Part shown: piece by piece, positions 27,845-36,847 of the stretch
Position numbering within the stretch: position 1 is the stretch's first letter
How the letters are laid out: every line of letters starts with the position of its first letter
Source of the DNA: DHVE2 group archaeon
Lineage (GTDB): Archaea > Thermoplasmatota > Thermoplasmata > Thermoplasmatales > Aciduliprofundaceae
NCBI GenBank assembly: GCA_015523125.1
Contig: WAKX01000029.1
Location: 24,760 to 88,759, forward strand
Reading direction: 5' to 3'
Length of the DNA stretch: 64,000 nucleotides
Translations under genes and position numbers: made by a program
Notes under the pieces: generated by a model
Seen by the model: only the letters and a program-made list of their open reading frames with translations
Databases searched by the model: none
Told to the model about the DNA's origin: nothing

Positions 27845-28408
27845 ATGAGAAAGGCAATACTCGTGATGACACTGACCATTTCGCTGCTCCTGATGACATT
27901 TGCTAATGCGCTTCCACCGAATCATGGTGAGGAGAAAAGTATATATCCGACTGTAACCCTCTACTTTTCCGACGGCACCTCCGCTAATATCACGGGAAAA
28001 GTGTGGTCCGGAACTATATTCCCCATAGTAGAAGGATCTATCCACAGCTACGACTGGTCAAAGAAAATCAAGTACCTGTTTTTCGATAAAACTCTCAAGG
28101 GTCTTAATCCATACGGCTTGGACTTCATAAGGGCCATGGAGAAATACACCCTGAAGGATTTCGACACAAACTTTTACAAGTTAGTTAACGAGTCAATGAA
28201 CGACATAAAGAATCTGGACTCCGACGGCGATGGGTACACCAACATCGAGGAGCTCAACGCAGGCACATATCCTGGAGATCCGAGTGACCATCCGGGAATG
28301 AATCAGGAAGAGTTCTGGAACGAATACGGGGGATACATCACCCTTATCGCAATAATTGCATCCATTTTCGTTCTCTACTTCGTTTTCAACAGGGAAAAGA
28401 AGGATTAA
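27845..28408 (+). CDS. secreted membrane-anchored protein with calcium-type Asp loop
   Basis: 187 residues. A signal peptide (MRKAILVMTLTISLLLMTFANA) precedes an unknown domain of about 100 residues. Then comes LDSDGDGYTNIEELNAGTYPGDPSDHPG, a thrombospondin-type-3/EF-hand-like calcium loop common in surface proteins. A membrane helix and basic end (YFVFNREKKD) follow. ATG 27845 has no ribosome site, and the TATA-like TTTTAAATAC lies about 26 bp upstream, so it is probably leaderless. The 3' end overlaps the convergent permease gene by 4 bases. Confidence 0.8.
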   Translation: MRKAILVMTLTISLLLMTFANALPPNHGEEKSIYPTVTLYFSDGTSANITGKVWSGTIFPIVEGSIHSYDWSKKIKYLFFDKTLKGLNPYGLDFIRAMEKYTLKDFDTNFYKLVNESMNDIKNLDSDGDGYTNIEELNAGTYPGDPSDHPGMNQEEFWNEYGGYITLIAIIASIFVLYFVFNREKKD

Positions 28409-29757
28409 TCGAAATAAACCCATTTTTTCTTGCCCTTTTTGATGCTCATCTCCCCGATTATAAGCATGAACGTGGCGGTGGCTCCGATTACCACGTAGCT
28501 GATCCATTCTAATCTTAGGCTCGATATTGTTAGAATTATACCCGGGACCACGCTGAAAAGGCTGAACTTCATCACTATTTCCGGGTCAAAGAGCATGCTC
28601 GTCACGCGATATCCAGCCAAATAAGCGGTTATCGCGAGAAGATAAAAAACGTTGAGGTAGAACAGGAGGAAAGAAGGAAGGAGAAACACGGGATTACTGA
28701 GGTTAAAAAATATTATTATGGGGATGGAAATGAGAGAGACGATGATTACATGCGCTTTCATGTGTGTTTTAATCATATCCCAAGGAGACAGGGGAAGTAT
28801 GGCCATGTAGTGATAATCGTCCATTATTGTGAGCCAAGAGTAAATCACCGTTGAGAATATGGAGAGCATAACAGTTAGAGAAAGAGGGGTGTAAATATCC
28901 CCCGAGGATATGGAGTTGAGAACCCGAACGAATATGAACAGAAGAATCATGGGTAGGAAATATGTGAGGGTGGATTTCACTATGATGCCCCCTCGAACCA
29001 CGTCAATCATTTCCTTTGCAAGCATTATGTCTTTAAACCTGAGGTGATATTTTTTCAGTTTTTCAGCCCTTTCTTTTCTTCTCTCCACGAGTTCGTTTGG
29101 AGTCAGGAGATATGCGATTCCCGAGAAAGAGAGAATGACTCCGAGGGAAATGAGGAGATAAAAGGGATTTTTCGTGATTTGGAACTCCGCCACGGAGAAT
29201 GGCAGGATGCGGAAATAGGAAAGAAGGAGATATAGGAACACAACGGTGAGAAAAGAAATATAGGCGATTTTAGAGCGATAGTAGAGGGGGAATGAGAGAT
29301 AAGAAGTGGAGTATCCGAGGAACATGGAAAAGAGGATTGAGAGGGAGAATATGGAAATCTGAATCACGGAGAAATGGGAAAAAGGAATGGATATGAGAAG
29401 GCCCACGAACATTGGCAGGATGAAGAGAAGGGTGTAATAAATAGCATCCCTCAAGAATGCGTACAGGTACATCTTTTTGGCGTTAACAGGAAGAATTGAG
29501 AATGTGTTCACGAGGGTGAACCCCTCCATGCTCCTCCCTAAGAATTCGAAGGAGCCCACGCCGAATCCGTATATGAATGTGCTTATGAGCGTGAGATATA
29601 TGAACGACGTGTACGGAAAAATTTTGAATACCTCGTCCACGAAGGCGGCGCTTATGGACGTGAAAAATATCACGTAGAGGGGAAAAACGAAAAGAGAGTA
29701 TTTTTTTGCTATTGCTAAATGCCTGCGATACTCTTCAATCAGGAAGTACCTCAGCAT
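28405..29757 (-). CDS. ABC transporter permease, multi-pass membrane protein
   Basis: 450 residues with about 10-12 predicted membrane helices and few soluble loops; the longest basic cytosolic loop is near ELVERRKERAEKLKKYHLRFKD. ATG 29757 lies inside the 3' end of the ATPase gene (23-base overlap), with AAGGAGGTAGG just upstream. It forms the membrane part of an exporter-like ABC system with that ATPase. The substrate cannot be told. Confidence 0.85.
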   Translation of the reverse strand: MLRYFLIEEYRRHLAIAKKYSLFVFPLYVIFFTSISAAFVDEVFKIFPYTSFIYLTLISTFIYGFGVGSFEFLGRSMEGFTLVNTFSILPVNAKKMYLYAFLRDAIYYTLLFILPMFVGLLISIPFSHFSVIQISIFSLSILFSMFLGYSTSYLSFPLYYRSKIAYISFLTVVFLYLLLSYFRILPFSVAEFQITKNPFYLLISLGVILSFSGIAYLLTPNELVERRKERAEKLKKYHLRFKDIMLAKEMIDVVRGGIIVKSTLTYFLPMILLFIFVRVLNSISSGDIYTPLSLTVMLSIFSTVIYSWLTIMDDYHYMAILPLSPWDMIKTHMKAHVIIVSLISIPIIIFFNLSNPVFLLPSFLLFYLNVFYLLAITAYLAGYRVTSMLFDPEIVMKFSLFSVVPGIILTISSLRLEWISYVVIGATATFMLIIGEMSIKKGKKKWVYFD

Positions 29758-30430
29758 AGCCTACCTCCTTCATAAACACCTCTTCCAAATTGTCCAACTC
29801 TTCCACGATTTTAACTATTTTTCCATCTTTTATTATGCCAACTCGGGTGCATAATTTCTTCGCGATTTCAAGTATGTGAGTGGCCATGAATATGGTATTC
29901 CCTTTGGAGATGAAATCTTCCAGAACTTTTTTCATAACTCTCTGGTACACTGGGTCCAGATTTATGAACGGCTCATCTAAAAAAAGGATTTTAGGCTCGT
30001 GCATGAGGGCTGCGGCGAACATCAATCTCTGCTTCGTGCCCTTAGAGAGATCCTTGCATATCACTTTCCTGTAGCTTTCCAAATCAAATTTCTTTATGCT
30101 TTTTTCCACCACGTCGCCCTTTATTTTTCTTATCTCTGCTACGAAGTAAAGGTACTCTTCCACGTTGAGATAATTTGGCACACTCTCGCTCTCGGGCACT
30201 ATTCCAACGAGTTCCCGAACCTTGAGCGGCTCTTTTATCGGGTCTACGCCTGCAACCTTAACTTCGCCCCGTGCGTCAGTCTGGCCTGTGAGAATTTTTA
30301 TGAGCGTTGTCTTGCCTGCGCCGTTGGGGCCCAGCAGTCCGAAAACCTCCCCATCTTTTACCTCCAAATTCAGGCCTTTGAGTACATGCTTCTTTCCGTA
30401 CCATTTCTGAAGGTCCTTTGCGGATATCAT
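29735..30430 (-). CDS. ABC transporter ATP-binding protein
   Basis: 231 residues. Walker A GPNGAGKTT, signature LSKGTKQR, Walker B KILFLDEP with the following INLDPVYQR D-loop, and the H-loop ATH are all present. The Lys/Gly signature variant LSKGTKQR is common in CcmA/DrrA-like exporter ATPases. ATG 30430 overlaps the pyrK stop as ATGA, placing it in the pyrimidine operon. Confidence 0.93.
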   Translation of the reverse strand: MISAKDLQKWYGKKHVLKGLNLEVKDGEVFGLLGPNGAGKTTLIKILTGQTDARGEVKVAGVDPIKEPLKVRELVGIVPESESVPNYLNVEEYLYFVAEIRKIKGDVVEKSIKKFDLESYRKVICKDLSKGTKQRLMFAAALMHEPKILFLDEPFINLDPVYQRVMKKVLEDFISKGNTIFMATHILEIAKKLCTRVGIIKDGKIVKIVEELDNLEEVFMKEVGYAEVLPD

Positions 30431-31182
30431 ATTTTCACCTTTAATCCCGAAGGCCTTCTTTTCTCTTTTCCCAGTTCATCCATCTCAAATAAAAGCGGAG
30501 AGGAAAATACTGGGCCATCTACGCAAACTCGATATCCGTTGATGCTGCAAGAATCGCATATACCTATGCCGCATTTCATGAATCTCTCCAACGATGCTTG
30601 AATTTTTATTCCTCTTTTCTTTGCGATTTCCACCATTTTCGCCATCATCGGCTCCGGGCCGCAGGTGTATATCACATCATAGGTGTTTTCCTCTAGCATT
30701 ATTTCCGCCAATTCCGTCGCAAAACCATGATACCCTAGGGAGCCGTCGTCTGTGGCGATTTTCACATCTTTGAATCGCTCGGTGAATAGCAACTCTTCTT
30801 TGTTTCTGGCGGCGATTATCACCTCGTAATCCTTCAATTTTTCGATTAAGGGCGCTAAGGTGGCCATGCCCGAGCCTCCGCCTACCACTAACGCCTTTCC
30901 CTTTTCCACCTTGAACCCGTGGCCGTAAGGACCGCGAATCCAGAGCTTATCCCCTTCTTTCATCCCGTGCATTTTCTCGGTGCCCTTTCCTATTTTTTTA
31001 ACCGTAACTCCCTTCAAATCGTGCACGTATGACACGCTCATGGGGAACTCGTCCACGCCCGGGAGCCAAATCATATAGAATTGCCCCGGCTCAACTTTAT
31101 GAGAATCGTGGAATCTGAAAGTTTTTATTCCCTTAGCCTCATCTTTTATTTTCTCTATCTTTACAACCCTGTACATGTTCAT
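30427..31182 (-). CDS. pyrK: dihydroorotate dehydrogenase electron-transfer subunit PyrK
   Basis: 251 residues from ATG 31182, overlapping the pyrD stop (ATGA); a second ATG at 31176 is better spaced from AGAGGAG and may be used. The long extension of the frame further upstream runs through pyrD in another frame and is not coding. FAD-binding (GQFYMIWLPGVDEFPMSVS), NAD-binding (ALVVGGGSGMATLAPLI, YTCGPEPMM) and a C-terminal [2Fe-2S] site (KCGIGICDSC ... C) are visible. It passes electrons from the PyrD FMN to NAD in pyrimidine synthesis. Confidence 0.95.
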   Translation of the reverse strand: MNMYRVVKIEKIKDEAKGIKTFRFHDSHKVEPGQFYMIWLPGVDEFPMSVSYVHDLKGVTVKKIGKGTEKMHGMKEGDKLWIRGPYGHGFKVEKGKALVVGGGSGMATLAPLIEKLKDYEVIIAARNKEELLFTERFKDVKIATDDGSLGYHGFATELAEIMLEENTYDVIYTCGPEPMMAKMVEIAKKRGIKIQASLERFMKCGIGICDSCSINGYRVCVDGPVFSSPLLFEMDELGKEKRRPSGLKVKI

Positions 31183-32084
31183 CTCCTCTGCACGATTCCG
31201 ACCAGTTCTTCCGCGTTTTCGAATCCGTTCTCCTTCATCCAGCTTTCCATATTTTTCGCAATTTCCTCGAATACATTTATCCCTTTGTAGCGAATCGCGG
31301 TTCCGATCTCCACCGCATTGGCGCCGGCCATCATGTATTCTATCACATCTCTGTAATTTTCCACGCCTCCTACCCCCAATATTGGAATATCCATCTCTCT
31401 CCGGATATCGTAAACCGCTCTCACTCCTATTGGCTTTATGCACTTTCCCGAGTAACCCCCGTAAATGTTGCTGAGCACAGGCATTCTCGCGTCTATGTCT
31501 ATCGCCAGACCTTTGACGGTGTTTATTACCACGAGAGCATCCGCGTTCTCGGCTGATTTCGCGATATCCACGATGTTGCTGGTGTTTGGGGTGAGCTTCG
31601 CCCACACAGGAATTTTAACCTCTCTTTTCACTTTTTTCACTATTCTCTCCACTAGCTCGGTATCGATGCCTATCTCCATTCCGTAACCCTTGGCGTGGGG
31701 GCACGAGAGATTAAGCTCAATGGCATCAGCGCCGTACTCTTCCATCTTTTTGCCGAGGTATGCGAATTCATCCTCGTTTGAGCCGAATATGCTCCCTATG
31801 ATTGGAACCCCGCCTTTCTTCGCGATCCTTATTTCCTCTCCGTAATTCTCGATTCCCGGGTTTGCGAGGCCTATGGCGTTCAGGAGTCCCATGTGGCCCG
31901 GAAATTCGTAAACAACCGGGTTCTCGTAACCTTCTCTTTCCTTAATTCCGATTGATTTCGTCACAATGCCCCCCGCACCATTCTTGGCGATTCGCAGCAT
32001 TGTCTCTCCGGATTCGTCCAAAATTCCCGATGCTAAAATAAGGGGATTTCTGAGATTCAAAGTTCCCACTTTAACTTGAAGCAT
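31179..32084 (-). CDS. pyrD: dihydroorotate dehydrogenase, class 1B catalytic subunit
   Basis: 301 residues from ATG 32084. The active-site base is Cys in ELNLSCPHAKG, as in class 1B enzymes, agreeing with the PyrK partner next door. FMN-binding stretches PVWAKLTPNTSNI, GGYSGKCIKPIG and ILGVGGVENYRD are present. It oxidises dihydroorotate to orotate. A TATA-like TTTTATACGC lies about 25 bp upstream (about 32105-32113) and there is no ribosome site, so the operon mRNA is likely leaderless. Confidence 0.95.
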   Translation of the reverse strand: MLQVKVGTLNLRNPLILASGILDESGETMLRIAKNGAGGIVTKSIGIKEREGYENPVVYEFPGHMGLLNAIGLANPGIENYGEEIRIAKKGGVPIIGSIFGSNEDEFAYLGKKMEEYGADAIELNLSCPHAKGYGMEIGIDTELVERIVKKVKREVKIPVWAKLTPNTSNIVDIAKSAENADALVVINTVKGLAIDIDARMPVLSNIYGGYSGKCIKPIGVRAVYDIRREMDIPILGVGGVENYRDVIEYMMAGANAVEIGTAIRYKGINVFEEIAKNMESWMKENGFENAEELVGIVQRR

Positions 32085-32167
32085 ACTTATGAAATTGAAA
32101 CTGCGTATAAAACGTTTCTCATGAAAATCAGAAAAGCGTATATAGCACGAAGAAATACCTCTTGCAC
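32085..32167. promoter_or_regulatory. divergent promoter region pyrD / M24 peptidase
   Basis: The 83-bp gap holds two TATA elements back to back: GCGTATAAAACG (about 32102-32113) for pyrD on the minus strand and CGTATATAG (32136-32144) for the peptidase on the plus strand. Each is about 25 bp from its start codon, so both transcripts appear leaderless. Confidence 0.6.
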
Positions 32168-33241
32168 ATGAATACAAAAAAGTATTTAGAAGAGGCAAAT
32201 GTGGACTCGATTCTCATATATAACGGAAGCAACGAGGACCTTAACTTTTACTATTTTACGAGGCTTTTAGAAGGAGGTATATTCGAAGGCTCATTCGCTG
32301 TGCTCACCGATGATGGAATCAAGGTCATAACTTCCATTTTAGAGGAAGAGAGTGCCAAGAAGGGAAAGCATGAGGTTCTCCTTTACAGAACGGCCAGCGA
32401 GAGGGAAGAACTTCTCAGAAAGGCTTTGAAGGGTTCTAACACCATAGGGGTAAATTACAATGCTTTGAGTGTCAGAGATTTTGAAAAGCTGAAAAAGATC
32501 CTGGGGGAGAGAGACTACAAGGACATATCCGAGAAGCTGGGAGAATGGAGAATGATTAAGGACGAAGAAGAGATAAATTTGATTAGAGAAGCGGGAAAAA
32601 TAGCCAGCGAAGTGGCGGATATAATGCCTAATTTCATGAAAGAAGGAATAAGGGAATACGAGCTAGCCGCTCGGCTTGGATACGAGATGTTCAAGAGGGG
32701 CGCGGAGGATTTCGCCTTTACCACGATCATGGCCTTCGGAGAGCATTCTGCGGAGCCACATTATCTCTCGGGCGATCGAAAGTTGAAGAAGGGCGATTTC
32801 GTGCTGATGGATTTCGGAGCCAGATACCACCATTACAATTCTGATACTACTAGAACCTTTGTTTTCGGGCGCGCTTCCGAGAAGCAGAAAAACATGTATT
32901 ACACGGTTTTGGAAGCGCAGAAGCTCGGAATAAGCATGATTAGGGAAGGAGTGAATGGAAAGGATGTGGACATAGAGGTGAAGAAATTTATAGATTCCAC
33001 AGAGTTCAAAGGGAGAATGATTCATTCCACCGGCCATGGTCTCGGGCTCGCAGTGCATGACCACGTGGGTCTGAGCTCTCAAATGGACTTAATTCTTAAA
33101 GAGGGAATGGTTGTAACCGTTGAGCCGGGCGTATATATTCCCGGATTTGGAGGCGTGCGCATTGAAGACGACGTACTTGTGAAGAAGGACGGCGCAGAGG
33201 TTCTTACCTTCGCAAAGAAGGATGAGCTTATAGAGGTCTGA
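32168..33241 (+). CDS. M24-family Xaa-Pro dipeptidase/aminopeptidase
   Basis: 357 residues from ATG 32168; the TTG two codons earlier is less likely. The creatinase-like N-terminal domain (1-120) precedes the pita-bread catalytic domain. Metal ligands are the Asp pair of LMDFGARYHHYNSDTTRTF, the His of STGHGLGLAVHDHVG, and the two Glu of TVEPGVYIPGFGGVRIEDDV. Such enzymes remove proline-linked residues in the cytosol, fitting a peptide-eating life next to the Dpp importer. Confidence 0.93.
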   Translation: MNTKKYLEEANVDSILIYNGSNEDLNFYYFTRLLEGGIFEGSFAVLTDDGIKVITSILEEESAKKGKHEVLLYRTASEREELLRKALKGSNTIGVNYNALSVRDFEKLKKILGERDYKDISEKLGEWRMIKDEEEINLIREAGKIASEVADIMPNFMKEGIREYELAARLGYEMFKRGAEDFAFTTIMAFGEHSAEPHYLSGDRKLKKGDFVLMDFGARYHHYNSDTTRTFVFGRASEKQKNMYYTVLEAQKLGISMIREGVNGKDVDIEVKKFIDSTEFKGRMIHSTGHGLGLAVHDHVGLSSQMDLILKEGMVVTVEPGVYIPGFGGVRIEDDVLVKKDGAEVLTFAKKDELIEV

Positions 33242-33289
33242 GCGAATCTTCACCACAATCTTTTTTTAATCTCCCTCCGAGGAAAATAC

Positions 33290-33457
33290 ATGGAATGCAA
33301 CAATAGAAGCATTACAGAATTGGAAGAAGAAAAGGTTTGGCACTGGCGCAGGGCGTGGGCGGCCATGCGCGCCGGGAGGCTCTTGGAGGCGAGGGAAGGA
33401 TTCATGGTTGTGGAAAAAATAAACGCATGTATAGATGATAAAAAAAGAACTACATGA
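33290..33457 (+). CDS. possible small protein, 55 residues
   Basis: ATG 33290 follows GAGGA by 7 bases and opens a 55-codon frame ending TGA 33455-33457. The product begins MECNNRSITELEEEKVWHW and has an Arg/Trp-rich middle (RRAWAAMRAGRLLEAREG), predicted helical. Base composition rises to high GC here, unlike the flanking spacers, which supports coding. The TATA box of the next gene starts just after its stop. I do not recognise it. Confidence 0.42.
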   Translation: MECNNRSITELEEEKVWHWRRAWAAMRAGRLLEAREGFMVVEKINACIDDKKRTT

Positions 33458-33491
33458 AAAAGCATAAATATCTTGGGATATATGTCCACCG

Positions 33492-35258
33492 GTGAAATTC
33501 GGCGCAGCTCTGATAATTGGATTACTAATTCTTTCCTCCGTCCCTTTTATTAGCGCCGCTAACATTCACTCTTCAAATGTTCATGCTTCTAACCTTCCTC
33601 ACTGGACATTCATGGTTTACATGGATGCGGATAATAGCCTTGCAGATTACGCCCCAGACGACCTTGCGGAGATGATGACCTACGGCTCAAACTCTAATGT
33701 ATCCATTGTTGTTCTTTACGATTCCACACAGAGCGGGGATTCTGGCATTTATCTAATTGAGAAGGGCAAGAAAAAGCTGCTTGAGTCCTTGGGAGAAGTG
33801 GACATGGGCAGCGAGGCAACCCTTTACAACTTCATCAACTGGACATACCATAATTATCCAGCGGAGCACTATTTCTTGGATTTGTGGGACCATGGGGCCA
33901 ATTATGAGGGAGTGTGCCTGGACCACGGGGACTGGCTCACCCTCAACGAATTGGATTCTGCACTCTCCAATTTTATGCTCGAAACAGGAAAGAAGATAGA
34001 CGTGGTGGGATTCGACGCCTGCAGGATGGGGAGCATAGAGGTGTACTACGCTCTGAAAGATTACACAAATTACGTGGTTGCCTCTGAGAAGGACGAGCCC
34101 GCGGACGGATGGCCCTACTACGACGTTCTCAGCAAGCTCTCCAATAAGAATCCTGAAGAAGCATCCGAGCTGGTAGTGGATGCGATGTACAATTGGGCAA
34201 AGCGATTTTACAAAGATGACGGGCTCTCGGTGATTTTAGCGTCGGTGAACATGTCTAGATTGCAGGGTTTCATCGGGGAATTCAATGCAAACATCCAAAG
34301 CGCCATGTCCATCGCCTCATATTTGAACGAGGAGATAATCAACTCCACGCGCGATGTGGAAAGATACGAGCTCACCACGGTGGCCGATTTTTACGATCTG
34401 ATGGAGAAGATGGACGAAGTGGGAGATTACAAGCTCTCTAAATTCGCGAAAGCTACCATGGAGGGAATTGAAAATATCACATACTTCAAAGCGTGGGACT
34501 GCCCTAACCCTGCGAATGGGGTACATGCGAAGAACGCGCATGGGATTGGAATCTATTATCCGCAATTTGCAGTATCCGGAGATTATTATTCAACGCAATT
34601 CGCAAAGGATACCTATTGGGACAATTTCTTGAAGCTTGTTTTTAACCCTCCGGGATGGAAGGGGCATGGAGAAGCTGAACTCACGGTTAACGGGGGAAAC
34701 GTGAGCGTGGTTTACAGCACCAACGGGAGTTACGTGGATATTTACATATCAAACTCCTCTATTTACAGCGGGATTCTGCCCAGCAGCGGAAACTTCACGG
34801 CAAGAGTGGGATACGGAACCTACACAATTTACCTTTACTCCTACGATAGCCATGGCAATGTGAGATGGCTCTGGAAGGAGAGTATAGAACATACGAGAAA
34901 AGTGAAAATTATAGGGAAATTCTACCTAAACGGCAATATTGCGAAAGGAGCCAAAATCACGGTGGAAATAGGAAATAAGAGTTTCACAACCACGCAAAAC
35001 GAATCCGGATTTTCTCTATCCCTCTATTATCCTCAGGACATACGGGACAATTCCACCATAATAATCAAAGTGCAGTACGGATTGTTCGAAAAGGAATACA
35101 CGTACAAAATCTCATCTCTCAAAGGGGACGATGTGCTTCCGCTGGTTATAAAAGATAGTACTTTTCCCTCAGTGTTCTCTTTGCTCATCTCATCGGTATT
35201 GCTCACCATATTTGCAGTTTTACTCGTTCTTCTCCTCAGAAGATTTGGCGGCGAGTAA
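33492..35258 (+). CDS. secreted clostripain-type (C11) cysteine peptidase with C-terminal anchor
   Basis: 588 residues. GTG 33492 starts a signal peptide (KFGAALIIGLLILSSVPFISA); a TATA element CATAAATATC (33464-33473) about 25 bp upstream suggests a leaderless mRNA. The catalytic pair is H134 (FLDLWDHGANYEG) and C177 (VVGFDACRMGSIEVYYAL), as in clostripain. After the peptidase domain (about 35-390) come beta-sandwich regions with many N-x-S/T sites, then a membrane helix (VFSLLISSVLLTIFAVLLVLL) and RRFGGE. It probably cuts proteins at the cell surface to feed the peptide importer. It lacks an obvious separate prodomain. Confidence 0.9.
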   Translation: MKFGAALIIGLLILSSVPFISAANIHSSNVHASNLPHWTFMVYMDADNSLADYAPDDLAEMMTYGSNSNVSIVVLYDSTQSGDSGIYLIEKGKKKLLESLGEVDMGSEATLYNFINWTYHNYPAEHYFLDLWDHGANYEGVCLDHGDWLTLNELDSALSNFMLETGKKIDVVGFDACRMGSIEVYYALKDYTNYVVASEKDEPADGWPYYDVLSKLSNKNPEEASELVVDAMYNWAKRFYKDDGLSVILASVNMSRLQGFIGEFNANIQSAMSIASYLNEEIINSTRDVERYELTTVADFYDLMEKMDEVGDYKLSKFAKATMEGIENITYFKAWDCPNPANGVHAKNAHGIGIYYPQFAVSGDYYSTQFAKDTYWDNFLKLVFNPPGWKGHGEAELTVNGGNVSVVYSTNGSYVDIYISNSSIYSGILPSSGNFTARVGYGTYTIYLYSYDSHGNVRWLWKESIEHTRKVKIIGKFYLNGNIAKGAKITVEIGNKSFTTTQNESGFSLSLYYPQDIRDNSTIIIKVQYGLFEKEYTYKISSLKGDDVLPLVIKDSTFPSVFSLLISSVLLTIFAVLLVLLLRRFGGE

Positions 35259-35639
35259 TTTTTCAACTTTATAAAGATACCTTGAGGTCTTCACCGCCTC
35301 GCTTGATATTTCCACTATTTTTCCATCTCTGACGATATAATGAACCACATCGAAATTTTTCTTCGAATACCTTTTAACTTCATCCGCGATGTAGTGGAGC
35401 TGTACGCAGTGAGGCGAGCCATCAACGGTTACCACGGTGAGCGATTTCGCAACGGACATCATTGCCATAAGCTTGTAAAACGCCATGTTTATGTGCTCCT
35501 TTTCAGGACAGAAAGAGAGCTTGGAATAATTTTTGAATTTTTCCAATATTCCCTCGTGTTCTTCCACGCAGGTTCCGTAGAGGAGAAGATCTTTATCCCT
35601 CACGTTTTTCCCCTTGGCGTTTGTGCTCATTAGGTCCAT
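35220..35639 (-). CDS. conserved-looking cysteine-bearing protein of unknown function
   Basis: 139 residues from ATG 35639, which has GGGGAT about 9 bases upstream and a TATA-like TTAAATT about 24 bp upstream; ATG 35630 is also possible. Cysteines occur in YGTCVEEHEG, LSFCPEKEHIN and DGSPHCVQLHYIADEV. The spacing with His residues suggests a metal or cluster site or redox role, but I cannot name a family. It is soluble, alpha/beta. Its 3' end overlaps the C11 peptidase gene by 39 bases, tail to tail. Confidence 0.72.
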   Translation of the reverse strand: MDLMSTNAKGKNVRDKDLLLYGTCVEEHEGILEKFKNYSKLSFCPEKEHINMAFYKLMAMMSVAKSLTVVTVDGSPHCVQLHYIADEVKRYSKKNFDVVHYIVRDGKIVEISSEAVKTSRYLYKVEKLLAAKSSEEKNE

Positions 35640-35726
35640 GGCTCTTAATCCCCTTCCCGAATTTAACCTTTCTCCTGCGAAAGATAGATATGGCAGCAAA
35701 ACATCTCGATGATGAGGTGAAAAGAT

Positions 35727-36737
35727 ATGCCGTTCAATTTGAATGTGGAAAATCTCAGGTACGGAAGCGAGCTCGTTAAGAGAGGATTCGCCAAGATGCA
35801 GAAGGGCGGAGTGATTATGGACGTTACCAACGCGGAGCAGGCTCAGATTGCGGAGGACGCAGGGGCCGTTGCCGTCATGGCTTTAGAGAGGGTTCCTGCG
35901 GACATACGCAAGGCCGGCGGAGTGGCGAGGATGTCTGATCCGAAGAAGATTCAGGAGATTATGGACGCCGTAACCATACCCGTCATGGCAAAGGTTCGCA
36001 TTGGACATATCTCCGAAGCGAGAACTCTGGAATCAATGGGTGTGGATATGATTGACGAGAGCGAAGTTCTGACACCTGCGGATCCGTTCTTCCACATAGA
36101 CAAGAGGGAATTCACCGTGCCATTCGTTTGCGGTGCCAGAAATCTGGGCGAAGCTGTACGCAGGATTTGGGAAGGAGCAGCTATGATTAGAACGAAGGGA
36201 GAAGCAGGTACGGGAAATGTGATAGAAGCGGTTCGTCATATGCGCTTGGTGAACCGCGGAATCGAAGAGTTGAAGTACATGGACGATGCCGAGATTTACA
36301 AAATTGCCAGAAAATACTCCGAATCATACGAGAAACTACTTCTCCGCGTTAAAGAATTCAACGGGATGCCCGAGGAAGTGGATCCCCACGAGCCTGTTTT
36401 CGGGGAATACACGCTTAACGACATAATCGAAGGTCTGTATAAAGAGCTCATCGAGATAAAGAAGCTCCAGCGCTTGCCCGTGGTGAACTTCGCCGCCGGC
36501 GGAATAGCAACGCCTGCAGATGCCGCTCTCATGATGCACCTCGGCTCCGACGGAGTCTTCGTTGGCTCAGGTATATTCAAGTCCCCGAATCCCGAGGAGA
36601 TGGCTAAGGCAATCGTTGAAGCTGTGCACAACTACGATGATCCGAGCATAATAGCCGAGGTCTCCAAGGGGCTCCAGGGTATGCCGGGCCAGGAGGTTTC
36701 CGAACTGAAGGAGCATCTTCAGGAGAGAGGATGGTGA
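35727..36737 (+). CDS. pdxS: pyridoxal 5'-phosphate synthase subunit PdxS
   Basis: 336 residues, longer than the roughly 295 of bacterial PdxS because of an internal insert near residues 185-225 that archaeal forms also have. The [35 protein letters not shown] start, [10 protein letters not shown] with the substrate lysine, and [18 protein letters not shown] are diagnostic. It makes PLP from ribose 5-phosphate, glyceraldehyde 3-phosphate and ammonia delivered by PdxT. pdxT is not adjacent. GAGGTGA lies 6 bases before ATG 35727. Confidence 0.97.
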   Translation: MPFNLNVENLRYGSELVKRGFAKMQKGGVIMDVTNAEQAQIAEDAGAVAVMALERVPADIRKAGGVARMSDPKKIQEIMDAVTIPVMAKVRIGHISEARTLESMGVDMIDESEVLTPADPFFHIDKREFTVPFVCGARNLGEAVRRIWEGAAMIRTKGEAGTGNVIEAVRHMRLVNRGIEELKYMDDAEIYKIARKYSESYEKLLLRVKEFNGMPEEVDPHEPVFGEYTLNDIIEGLYKELIEIKKLQRLPVVNFAAGGIATPADAALMMHLGSDGVFVGSGIFKSPNPEEMAKAIVEAVHNYDDPSIIAEVSKGLQGMPGQEVSELKEHLQERGW

Positions 36738-36741
36738 ATTT

Positions 36742-36758
36742 TTTCTTTTTTTCATATT
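36742..36758 (+). terminator. T-rich terminator after pdxS
   Basis: An uninterrupted pyrimidine run dominated by T follows the pdxS stop within 5 bases. Confidence 0.5.
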
Positions 36759-36847
36759 TTGATTCCCTCTTTTCCCATAATGAGTAATCAAAAAAGGAGA
36801 GAAATTTTTTAATAGCGTGCCTTATTCTCACTGGAAGGTGATGCAAA

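Noticed and set aside
31183..31605. N-terminal extension of pyrK back to 31605
   Set aside because: The extra 141 residues are Arg/Gly/His-rich junk read in another frame of pyrD; pyrK homology starts at 31182 with an ATGA overlap.
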